This document shows positions 4,182 to 11,581 of a stretch of DNA of 11,581 nucleotides, piece by piece. Positions within the stretch are counted from its first letter, which is position 1. Every line of letters starts with the position of its first letter. Both the position numbers and the translations under genes were made by a program. The DNA is taken from positions 1 through 11,581 of the forward strand of contig CANRFP010000039.1 of NCBI GenBank assembly GCA_947629895.1. The letters are read 5' to 3'. The notes beneath the pieces were generated by a model that saw only the letters and a program-made list of their open reading frames with translations, searched no databases and had not been told where the DNA came from. The DNA is from an uncultured Clostridia bacterium. Its GTDB lineage: Bacteria; Bacillota_A; Clostridia; Christensenellales; UBA1242.

Positions 4182-7100
4182 TTATTTGTTTTTGTTTGCA
4201 TCTTGCTTTGAAATGTCTTTTGCTTTCTTTCTTCTTCTATATTGATCTAAAACAAACAATATAATCAAGATTGAAAGCCCAATAACAACGCCAAGCACAG
4301 CCCAAAGAGTGGATGATTTTTCAACAATTCTCTGATATATAATAATTCCCGTTCCGTTATCAAAAACAACACTTCTGCCGTTGTTAACTTGTTTTGTAAT
4401 GTTTTCAAAAACTCCATCTGAAAACTTAAACACATTAAAGTTTCCAGCGTTTCCATTTAGGTAAATCAAAGCATCTGCTGGCAAATAGTCTTCTCCATTT
4501 TTTGTAAACTTTATGTTTACAATATGATGAATATTTGCAATTTGAGAGAAGTTTTCACCCAAAAGCGCTTTAATTTCTTCTTTGTTGTCAATCACATTTA
4601 ACACAAGTTCAACACCCTCTTCAAAGCCGTTTTCACAGTATGCTTCAACGCCATATTCACCTTTCAACAATGCCGCTTTAACATAGAAATCTTTTTTGGT
4701 TTCCGCCTCTGGTGCGAACGCATATTTACCATCCGACAATTTCACTTCCACTGTGTAATGCCCGCTTTCGCTTGCATCATTAACAGTCATGCCCGTGTCT
4801 TTGTTTGTGAGCGTTACAGAATAGAATTTTTCCTCCAACAAAGTTCTTTCCTCTCCAACAACTTTGTAAACTTTCACATCCACAAATTCGTAATCCTCAT
4901 CAACAATGTTGTCAATTTGCTGGTCATTAAATTCAACTTCAACCTTGATGTAAGCAGTGATTTGATAAGTTCCGGTTAATTGTTCAAAGTCGTTTGTGTC
5001 TGTTGGTTTGAATGTCCACTTCAAAGTGTAAACGTTATTTCCGTCTGGGCGTTCTTCAAGAACATAACTGTCAAAGGAAATCGTGCCCTTTGTGTCATCT
5101 TCTGCAAGTGAAATTTTAATATCTTGTGCGTTTTCTCCAACATACACTGTTCTCTTCTCAACAAGTGGGTGAACAGTTGGTTTTGCCTTTAAGATTGTGT
5201 AGTGATAATCAATGCTGCCTGTGTAGTTTCCAATTCCTCTGATTGTCATAACCGCATTTGAGCCGGCTTCTGTGTTGTCAGTGAAGGAAGCTTCAAAATC
5301 TTTTCCAAGATCAAGCACCATGTTTATATATTTCAAAGTGTATTTTGGTTTGATTTCTTTTCCACCCTGATAGTGATAAGTTTCTTCAACCACACTAAGC
5401 ATGCTGTTTTCAAGAGCCTTTGCGGTGATTGTGAAGGTTATTTCAACTCTTCCTTCAAAGTTCCCGTTTCCAGCAACCGCAATGGTTTTAACTCCGTTTA
5501 ACTCGCCCACATTTGTCGTGTCCTCAGAAACTTTGGTCACCGTGAAGTCTGTTCCATAAACCAAAGAAATGCCGTTTATTGAAATTGTGATGCTGTTCTT
5601 TATTTCCTCAAAGCGGTCTCTCCCGTTATATTCAATGGTCTTTGTCCAAGATATATTCTCTTGCGTTATGCCAAGTGATTTAATCTCAAAAGTCTTTTCA
5701 ACCATTCCTGTGAAGTTGCCCTTTCCAACAAATTGAACGGTGTAAGAGCCTTTCTTGGTTGGTGCACTTGCTTGGCCGACAAATTTAACATCAAAATCGC
5801 TGCTTGTCAAACTGTAAGCGTTGTATGCAAGAGTGTATGCAAGTTCAACCGGCTTTCCTGTGTAGGAATAAGTTTGTGTGAAATCAACTGTCACCTGATT
5901 GAGATTTCTTTCTCCAATTTGGAAGGTGTAAACAAACTCATCTTTAAAGTTGCCCTTGCCCTCAATGGTGATTGTTCCATCTCCAACATTTGTGTTTTCG
6001 CCATATTCCTTAATGTTGTAATCTTGTGCGCTTAAATTTAAGGTGTATTCGTGCTTGTCATTGAATTTAAGTTGTGCACTGGAAATTGTTGGCTGAATTT
6101 TTGTTCCAGTGTAATTCAAATCAGTTTCCGCCAAAACAACTGTAAGCCCACTTTGAATTGAACGCTTTAAGATGTTGTAAGATATATCAATTTTGCCAGA
6201 ATAATTGCCCCCTTCATTTGCTTTGATTGTAACAACTATTGGGCTTGAAGTTGCATTTGTGAAATCAGATGTGTTATATGTAACTGTGATGTCTTTCGCG
6301 CCAAGAACGGCATCGTTGTAAGTTACAATAGGTGTCAGTTTTTGTTCATCGCCGTTGTATGTTACATCTTCAATTCCAGAAACTTCAACTTCACTTGACA
6401 AATCCTTTGCCTCAATGTCAAAAGTGTAGGTGGTTGAGCCGCTCAAATTTCCAATTCCGCTGACAAAAACTTGTCCTTTGCCAACATTGGTGTTGTCGCC
6501 ATAGATAACATTAAAATCTTTTTTCTCTGTCAAATCGTGTCCGTTATATGTAAGAGAAATTTTTGGTGTAAGCTTCTTTCCTGTGTAAGTCTCTTTTGAA
6601 ATTGTTGGAGCATCAACTTTTGAAATTTCAAGTGTTTGAATTTCAAAGGATGTTCTAACAGGAGAGTTTACGTTCACAACATAATTTCCGTTTTCAACCG
6701 CTCTAATTGTGATTGTCACCGTGCCAACATTCACAAAGTCAAAGTCAGAAGTTGAATAATCAATTGTATATTCGTTGTCATCAACCACTCCGCCATTTAT
6801 GTCTTTAACTGTTATTGTTGGTTTTTGATTTTCAAAGTTATAAACAACACTTGCCTTTCTCAATTCCACTTTTGAGATTTGAAGCTTCAAAATTTGATAG
6901 GTGAACACTTTCTCACCTATGAAATTGATGTCCTTTGCTGTGGCAACAATTGTCACAGTTCCAGCGTTCACAAAACCGCTCTTGTTGTCACGTCTGTAAT
7001 ACTCAAATGTGTATTCATCCGTTGAAACGGTCACATCGCCATAAGACAAAGTGAATGATTGCTTTTGTTCGGTTTTGTTGTAAGTTGTGTCGCTTACTGT

Positions 7101-10100
7101 CGCCTTAACTTCACTCAAATTTCTCTTTGCAATATCAAATGTAAGGTCAACTTGCTCTTCAAAATTGTTAAGTCCGGAAATTGTAACACTTCCTTGCCCC
7201 GCACTGATGTTTTCACCATAAGAAAGTTCATAGTCGCGGCCTTCTGTCATGGTGTAGTCGTCATGCCCAAGCCATTTTACAACAACTGTTGGCTTTATCT
7301 GTTTGCCGGTGTAGGTGTAAGTTCCGTCAACTTTAATTTCCGCTTTTTCACTGTTTTTAAGTGAAACTTTTGTGATTGTGAAGTGAACGCAGATAACATC
7401 GCTTGTGAAGTTGTCACCTGTGCCCTTGATGAAGATAAGCCCCGTGCCTGCCTCTATGTTTGCATAATAGCCCGTTGTTGTTGTGATTGTGCTTTCATAC
7501 TCTCCATCGCCCTTAACAACATTTCCATCACCATCAAGTTTAACTTCGCCGGTGTATAGATTGTAATCCAAGCCATAAACAACCTTAGACCACTCCTTTG
7601 TTTGTTCATCTTGGAATTCAACAGTGAAGTCCTTGTCTGGTGTTGGCTCAATTTCTGAATTGGTAAATTCAAATTCCCCATTGTTCTGCTCATCAAAAGT
7701 TACACGAATGTTTTTGTCATTAAACTTCGCAGCAACAACTTTATAGTTCTTTTCAATCGTTCCCGTGTAGTTGCCATTTCCCACAATTGTTATGGTGTAT
7801 TGCCCAGCATTTGAAAATTTTTTATCTTCAACTTCATTGTTAAACTTGATGCTCACTGTGTAGTCCTGCGTTTCAACAAGTGTGACTTCGCTCTCATTAA
7901 CATTGAATTTCAACTTTGGATAAACTTCATGCCCAACATATATTTGGTCAATGTCCTCTCCAACAGGCTCGTTATTGTATTTGAAATAATAAGTAACTGT
8001 GAAGTTAACCCTTATATCTCTTCTCTCAATTGTAAACTGTTTTGTTATTTCGCCAGAGTAATTTCCTTTTGCAACAACTTTGATTGTTATTGTTCCAGCG
8101 CTTGTGAAGTCATCTTTCACACCGTTTGAATGAGTGTAGGTGACGTCATAGTCATCATCACTTAAAGTAAGCCCGCCTGCCACAACAGAAGAAATGAGGT
8201 TTTTATGCTCTAAGGTGTCATATGTTGCGCTTTCGCTTTCAAGATAAACCTCTGTTATGCTTGCAGGAGAAATTGTAAATTCGGCACTTACAGTCTCTTC
8301 CACAACAAAGTTATCGTTTCCGTCTGCAACTGCAATTTCCACAATAATTGTTCCAACACTCACAAAGTCATCTGTTTCCTCGGCGCCCCTCTTGTAGGTG
8401 ACTTTATATTCATTTTCCAAAAGTTCAAGTGTGTCCGCCAAAACTTTGGAAACAACAGGTTGGTGAGATTTTGTATCATATGTTGTCCCGCTTGAAGTCA
8501 GTGTAACTTTGGTTATTTTTGCCGCTGTAATTTGGAAGGTTAATGTCTTTGTGCCATCATAGTTGCCTTGCGCTGTGATTGTCACAGTGGCTTCGCCGGC
8601 ATTTTCATTGTTTTCATAGCCAACTGAATAATCTTTGCCAACTTCAAGTTGATAATTAAGTTCTTCGTCTTTCAAAGTTATATTTTGTGTTTGCGCTTGT
8701 CGGTTATAAACCTTATTTTGCAATGCCTCAACAAGTGTTGCCTTCTCAAAACTTCTTGCGGTGATTGTGTAAGATGTTTCCTCTTGTCCAGCAAAGTTTG
8801 CATTTGTTGAAGTTATTCTAACCGCAATTGTTCCAACACTTTTGAAGTCTTGGCAAACTTCGCCCGCTCTATAATATGTTACTTCATATTCCCCTTCTTG
8901 CAAAATCAAAGAATTTTGCTCAGTGGCCAAAGTAACTCCGCTTACGTTAGGTTTTATGTCAGCATTTTTCCAAACCGTGTCAATTTCGTTCAGAACAATG
9001 CTTGCTCCAACCAAACTTGCAGGATTGATTGTGAAGCTTGCAGTGTCATATTTCCCTTGATAACTCCCTGCACCTGTGAGGATTATATAGTAAGTTCCAG
9101 CATCGGTTGGGTTTTCCACTGTTGCACCATTCGTGCTGTCTTTCTTGTATTCCAAATTGTAATCTTGCCCTTGTGAAAGCGTGTTTCCGTCCAAAACAAC
9201 TGTCACGGTTGGAGTTTGTTCGGCTCTGTTATATGTTTTCTCTTTCCAGTCAAGTGTAACTTGCGCTTCTGAAAGGTTGGCCTGTGAAATATAGAACTCT
9301 TTGCTTGCACTTTCACTGTAATTGCCTTTGCCTTTAACAAGAACGTAATAAGTTCCAACTGCCTTTGCCTCAGTAATTGGCCCTCTTGAAACATCTTGAT
9401 AGCTTACATCATAGTTCTCTTCGCCAATAATATCTCCTTCCAAAGTCACTTTCACAACATCTGGCAAGTGGCTCTTTCCGTCATATTTAAACGTGTTTTC
9501 GCTGAGTGTCAACTCTGCGCCGTCAAGGCTCTTTGGATTGATTGTGAAATGCTCAATAACTTCTCCTCTGTAATTCCCCATGCCAGAAATTGTAACTGTA
9601 ACTCTGCCAACATTAACATTTGCAGAATATTCCACCTTATAATCCACATTAACATTCAAAGTGGCATCAAGCCCTGTGTCAGTGACAGTCAAATCCAAAG
9701 TGATTCCCGTTCCTGTGTAAGTTTTGTCTTGAACGCCTTCAACTTGAATGTATTTTTCAAGGTCTCTTTGCGTTATTTGGAATTTGATTGTTTTTGTTCC
9801 AGAATAATTGCCTTTGCCTTCAATGGTGATTGTTGCAGTTCCCACATCTTTGTTGTTTGAGTATGAAAGAACATAGTCTCGAGGACTTTCCAAAATGCCA
9901 TTCTCTGGGTCTGTAACAACAACTTGTGGAGTGTGCTCCTCGTTGTTCCACTCAACGTCTTCCACTTCTGAGAAAGTCAGCCCTTCCAAGCCCTTTCCAA
10001 CAATCTCAAAGGTAACTTCGCGCGTGCCTGTGTAGTTTCCATAGCCCAAAATGGTCACCGTTGCAGTTCCAACATCTGTGTTTGAACTGTATTCAACCTT

Positions 10101-11581
10101 ATAGTCCACGTTAAGTTGAAGTGTTTTTCCAGAATTGATTGAATCAATAATATGAAGGGTTGGCGTTATTTCCTCGCCCGTGTAGGTTTGGTCATCAATA
10201 TCATCAACAACAACATCTTCAAGTGCGATACTTCTGGCTTGAATTTCAAAATTTGCTTTCAATGTGTCAACAACATTGCCCTTGAGTGTAAGTGTAACCT
10301 CCGCTTGGCCAACATTAACATTGCTTGCATAGCCAACCTCTTGTGAAAGGTAGGTGTATTTTGCAAGAAGTTCAGCCACAGTTAAACTCTCGTTAAGCGA
10401 AACGCTTTCTGCCTTGATTGTAATGTTTATTTCAGGAATTTGGCTTTCACCATTGTATGTGTGCTGCGATTTAACAACAATTGCAACCTCAACATCCCCT
10501 TTATATGTTTCATTATGTGCAATTCTTTGCTGTGCATCAAGCAAAGACTTAAAGTCAATGGCCTCAACAGTCAAATTTGCCACTCCCGTTCCGTCAAGAA
10601 GGCTTGCATCCAAAGATGTGGCAGTTGCCTTATAACTTCCAACAGCCAAAAGTTCTGGCAGTCCCTCAATTGCGCCGCTGTTGAAGTTGTATGCAATTTG
10701 AACAAGCCCGTCATTGGTTATATCAAAGCCATATTTTTCATAAACAAGAACGCTTGCCGAATTTGTTGGATAAAATTTGATTGTTTGCTCAGCAGTAAAT
10801 GCTCTTGCGCTTGTTTTTTGAGCGTAGTCAAAGTATGACAAATTGAATTTAACATCCCCAATTTGCATCTTCTCAACTGTTATATATGCCGATGTTGTTG
10901 CGTAGTTCTTTGAAGAAATTCTAATCTCAATTTTTTGCCCAATATTTTCTGTTTTTGCAAAATATTTGTCCGTTTCAACTGTCACATCTGCACAATAATA
11001 CTCAACAGTCCAATCCTCTTGGGTCTCGTTGAACAAAATTCTGTGTTCATCGCCATTTGCATCGGTCAAAACGAAGAACAAATGTTCGCCTGGTGCAGAT
11101 TTGGTCAAATAAATGTATGGAATAACAACATCATTGCCTTTTGTGGTTTGCTCTTGCAACTGAGCATCATTATATGTGTATTCCACTTCAAAAGTGCTGA
11201 TTGCAAGTTGAACAATTTCAAACTGCGCGCTAAGTGTTCCGGAATAATTTCCGTTTCCAGTAACAGTCACTGTTGCTTGTCCAACGTCTATGTTGTTTTG
11301 ATAATCAACATCATAATCCTGCCCAAGAACAAGTTCGTCAGCCCCGTCACTAACAACAACGGTTGGCGTAATTTGCTCTCCCGTGTAGGTTTGGCTTCCA
11401 ATTTCGCCAACCGACACGCCATCGCTGAAAGGTTTTGCGGTAATTTCAAAGTTAACAGTCTTTTCGCCCGTAAAATTGCCCACACCCAAAATGGTGATTT
11501 GTTTTGTTCCAACATTTTTCATGTCGCTTGGATAAGAAACATCAAAATCCGTTCCCTTCTCAAGCCCTTTCCCCATGTATG
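4182..11581 (-). CDS. Giant modular Ig-like surface protein, C-terminal 2,464+ residues (5' end beyond window)
   Basis: The frame is open to the right edge. The ATG at 11574-11576 lies inside an Ig-like module and has no ribosome site, so the true start is outside; residues here are counted from that Met. The protein is an extended array of divergent 75-121-residue beta-sandwich modules with consensus 'YTG..I.P', then 'DY.V.Y.NN..VG.ATVTI.GKGNY.GT' and a closing 'F.I..K.L'. Two modules are at 1-127, an atypical block at 128-451 and twenty modules at 452-2134. Then come an MBG-type module (2135-2214), two membrane-proximal domains (2215-2305, 2306-2420), a transmembrane helix (about 2423-2443) and a basic tail beginning RRRKK. 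There is no LPXTG motif, so it is anchored by the helix with the array outside. An adhesin or scaffold role is inferred. A dedicated terminator follows. Confidence 0.9.
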   Translation of the reverse strand, partial: YMGKGLEKGTDFDVSYPSDMKNVGTKQITILGVGNFTGEKTVNFEITAKPFSDGVSVGEIGSQTYTGEQITPTVVVSDGADELVLGQDYDVDYQNNIDVGQATVTVTGNGNYSGTLSAQFEIVQLAISTFEVEYTYNDAQLQEQTTKGNDVVIPYIYLTKSAPGEHLFFVLTDANGDEHRILFNETQEDWTVEYYCADVTVETDKYFAKTENIGQKIEIRISSKNYATTSAYITVEKMQIGDVKFNLSYFDYAQKTSARAFTAEQTIKFYPTNSASVLVYEKYGFDITNDGLVQIAYNFNSGAIEGLPELLAVGSYKATATSLDASLLDGTGVANLTVEAIDFKSLLDAQQRIAHNETYKGDVEVAIVVKSQHTYNGESQIPEINITIKAESVSLNESLTVAELLAKYTYLSQEVGYASNVNVGQAEVTLTLKGNVVDTLKANFEIQARSIALEDVVVDDIDDQTYTGEEITPTLHIIDSINSGKTLQLNVDYKVEYSSNTDVGTATVTILGYGNYTGTREVTFEIVGKGLEGLTFSEVEDVEWNNEEHTPQVVVTDPENGILESPRDYVLSYSNNKDVGTATITIEGKGNYSGTKTIKFQITQRDLEKYIQVEGVQDKTYTGTGITLDLTVTDTGLDATLNVNVDYKVEYSANVNVGRVTVTISGMGNYRGEVIEHFTINPKSLDGAELTLSENTFKYDGKSHLPDVVKVTLEGDIIGEENYDVSYQDVSRGPITEAKAVGTYYVLVKGKGNYSESASKEFYISQANLSEAQVTLDWKEKTYNRAEQTPTVTVVLDGNTLSQGQDYNLEYKKDSTNGATVENPTDAGTYYIILTGAGSYQGKYDTASFTINPASLVGASIVLNEIDTVWKNADIKPNVSGVTLATEQNSLILQEGEYEVTYYRAGEVCQDFKSVGTIAVRITSTNANFAGQEETSYTITARSFEKATLVEALQNKVYNRQAQTQNITLKDEELNYQLEVGKDYSVGYENNENAGEATVTITAQGNYDGTKTLTFQITAAKITKVTLTSSGTTYDTKSHQPVVSKVLADTLELLENEYKVTYKRGAEETDDFVSVGTIIVEIAVADGNDNFVVEETVSAEFTISPASITEVYLESESATYDTLEHKNLISSVVAGGLTLSDDDYDVTYTHSNGVKDDFTSAGTITIKVVAKGNYSGEITKQFTIERRDIRVNFTVTYYFKYNNEPVGEDIDQIYVGHEVYPKLKFNVNESEVTLVETQDYTVSIKFNNEVEDKKFSNAGQYTITIVGNGNYTGTIEKNYKVVAAKFNDKNIRVTFDEQNNGEFEFTNSEIEPTPDKDFTVEFQDEQTKEWSKVVYGLDYNLYTGEVKLDGDGNVVKGDGEYESTITTTTGYYANIEAGTGLIFIKGTGDNFTSDVICVHFTITKVSLKNSEKAEIKVDGTYTYTGKQIKPTVVVKWLGHDDYTMTEGRDYELSYGENISAGQGSVTISGLNNFEEQVDLTFDIAKRNLSEVKATVSDTTYNKTEQKQSFTLSYGDVTVSTDEYTFEYYRRDNKSGFVNAGTVTIVATAKDINFIGEKVFTYQILKLQISKVELRKASVVYNFENQKPTITVKDINGGVVDDNEYTIDYSTSDFDFVNVGTVTITIRAVENGNYVVNVNSPVRTSFEIQTLEISKVDAPTISKETYTGKKLTPKISLTYNGHDLTEKKDFNVIYGDNTNVGKGQVFVSGIGNLSGSTTYTFDIEAKDLSSEVEVSGIEDVTYNGDEQKLTPIVTYNDAVLGAKDITVTYNTSDFTNATSSPIVVTIKANEGGNYSGKIDISYNILKRSIQSGLTVVLAETDLNYTGTKIQPTISSAQLKFNDKHEYTLNLSAQDYNIKEYGENTNVGDGTITIEGKGNFKDEFVYTFQIGERNLNQVTVDFTQTYSYTGKPVELAYTLAYNAYSLTSSDFDVKFVGQASAPTKKGSYTVQFVGKGNFTGMVEKTFEIKSLGITQENISWTKTIEYNGRDRFEEIKNSITISINGISLVYGTDFTVTKVSEDTTNVGELNGVKTIAVAGNGNFEGRVEITFTITAKALENSMLSVVEETYHYQGGKEIKPKYTLKYINMVLDLGKDFEASFTDNTEAGSNAVMTIRGIGNYTGSIDYHYTILKAKPTVHPLVEKRTVYVGENAQDIKISLAEDDTKGTISFDSYVLEERPDGNNVYTLKWTFKPTDTNDFEQLTGTYQITAYIKVEVEFNDQQIDNIVDEDYEFVDVKVYKVVGEERTLLEEKFYSVTLTNKDTGMTVNDASESGHYTVEVKLSDGKYAFAPEAETKKDFYVKAALLKGEYGVEAYCENGFEEGVELVLNVIDNKEEIKALLGENFSQIANIHHIVNIKFTKNGEDYLPADALIYLNGNAGNFNVFKFSDGVFENITKQVNNGRSVVFDNGTGIIIYQRIVEKSSTLWAVLGVVIGLSILIILFVLDQYRRRKKAKDISKQDANKNK
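4248..4310 (-). other. C-terminal transmembrane anchor and basic stop-transfer tail
   Basis: Residues 2423-2443 (TLWAVLGVVIGLSILIILFVL) are a single hydrophobic helix followed by DQYRRRKKAK at 2444-2453, a classical stop-transfer sequence leaving about 21 residues in the cytoplasm. No LPXTG-like sorting motif precedes it. Confidence 0.88.
4317..4934 (-). other. Membrane-proximal domains of the giant protein
   Basis: Residues 2215-2305 form one beta-rich domain. Residues 2306-2420 form a second, ending 'NVFKFSDGVFENITKQV..GRSVVFDNGTGIIIYQR', which resembles the stalk domain found just before the anchor in many clostridial surface proteins ('VYRV.DG....V....G..VFET.HFSTYVI'). These probably act as a stalk. 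Similarity is by eye only. Confidence 0.5.
4935..5174 (-). other. MBG-type module closing the array
   Basis: Residues 2135-2214 have a different plan: 'YVGENAQDIKISL', a 'GTISF' strand, then 'LKWTFKPTDTNDFEQLTG'. The 'W.F.PTDT..(F/Y)...TG' signature is that of MBG-type bacterial Ig-like domains. It marks the change from repeats to the membrane-proximal region. Confidence 0.65.
5175..10223 (-). repeat. Tandem array of 20 divergent YTG/GNYxG Ig-like modules
   Basis: Residues 452-2134 divide cleanly into twenty modules starting at 452, 532, 608, 686, 770, 857, 945, 1023, 1109, 1189, 1287, 1408, 1489, 1569, 1653, 1728, 1809, 1894, 1972 and 2057 (mean about 84 residues). Each has a 'Y(T/N/D)G'-type strand, a 'DY.V.Y' strand, a 'VGT.TITI' strand and 'F.I...L' at the boundary. 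Copies differ strongly in sequence, so this is an old array held by selection, not a recent expansion. It resembles the Ig-like repeats with 'YTG...GKGNYTGT' seen in many Bacillota surface proteins (recalled, not searched). Confidence 0.85.
10224..11195 (-). other. Atypical block of three modules inside the Ig-like array
   Basis: Residues 128-240 and 241-345 lack the YTG, NN..VG and GNYxG marks of the array, although they end in beta-rich strands with spacing like a module ('ITVEKMQIG', 'LTVEAIDFKSL'). Residues 346-451 are intermediate, with 'TYNGESQIPEI' and 'SNVNVGQAEVTL' but no GNY motif. They may be far-diverged modules or different Ig-like domains with their own binding role. Confidence 0.55.
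11196..11581 (-). repeat. First visible Ig-like modules (one partial, one complete)
   Basis: Residues 1-50 are the end of a module cut by the window ('DFDVSY', 'VGTKQITILGVGNFTG', 'FEI'). Residues 51-127 are a textbook copy: 'YTGEQITPTVVV', 'GQDYDVDYQNN', 'VGQATVTVTGNGNYSG', 'FEI'. The cut copy shows that the array continues to the right. Confidence 0.85.

Noticed and set aside
4045..4245. Open frame of 66 residues on the plus strand
   Set aside because: It runs through both terminators, has no ribosome site, and overlaps the end of the giant gene; its Phe/Leu-rich translation reflects T-rich DNA.
11574..11576. ATG as the true start of the giant gene
   Set aside because: It lies within an Ig-like module, the frame stays open to the window edge and there is no signal peptide after it.

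Overview
The window is AT-rich, single-stranded in blocks, and uses the standard code (TGG for Trp, and TGA as a true stop at 3009-3011 and 3514-3516). Strong AGGAGG-type ribosome sites, TTGACA/TATAAT promoters with extended TGn -10 elements, intrinsic terminators and the protein families all point to a low-GC Bacillota (Firmicutes), probably an uncultured gut-type clostridial lineage. The lineage is inferred; there is no rRNA or other marker gene here.

Layout. (a) 1-431: two divergent XRE-family helix-turn-helix regulators. The left one is cut by the window edge. Their 169-bp intergenic region carries two TGTTC-N7-GAACA palindromes placed on the promoters, which looks like a small auto/cross-regulated switch. 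(b) 433-897: on the minus strand, ending one base from the right-hand regulator, a small protein with a CX2C/CX4C zinc-ribbon-like fold, split by a Gly/Ala/Ser/Pro-rich loop and with an acidic tail; function unknown. (c) 1072-3011: a NUDIX hydrolase (minus), then a divergent two-gene operon of an ADP-ribosylglycohydrolase and a second NUDIX hydrolase. Together they could release ADP-ribose and clean up nucleoside-diphosphate products; that link is inferred. (d) 3121-4034: a two-gene operon of small membrane proteins, each ending in a SHOCT domain, with its own promoter and a perfect hairpin terminator. (e) 4182 to the right edge: one giant minus-strand gene (more than 2,460 codons, 5' end outside the window) for a surface protein. 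It consists of a long tandem array of divergent YTG/GNYxG Ig-like modules, an MBG-type module, membrane-proximal domains, one C-terminal transmembrane helix and a short basic cytoplasmic tail. The two converging units at 4035-4181 each end in a hairpin terminator.

The window shows no tRNA, rRNA, CRISPR array, insertion sequence or recombinase. The most unusual items are the giant modular protein (with two interleaved module subtypes, an atypical three-module block and one module with an EF-hand-like loop), the zinc-ribbon protein with its inserted loop, the paired SHOCT membrane proteins, and the ADP-ribosylglycohydrolase flanked by two NUDIX genes.
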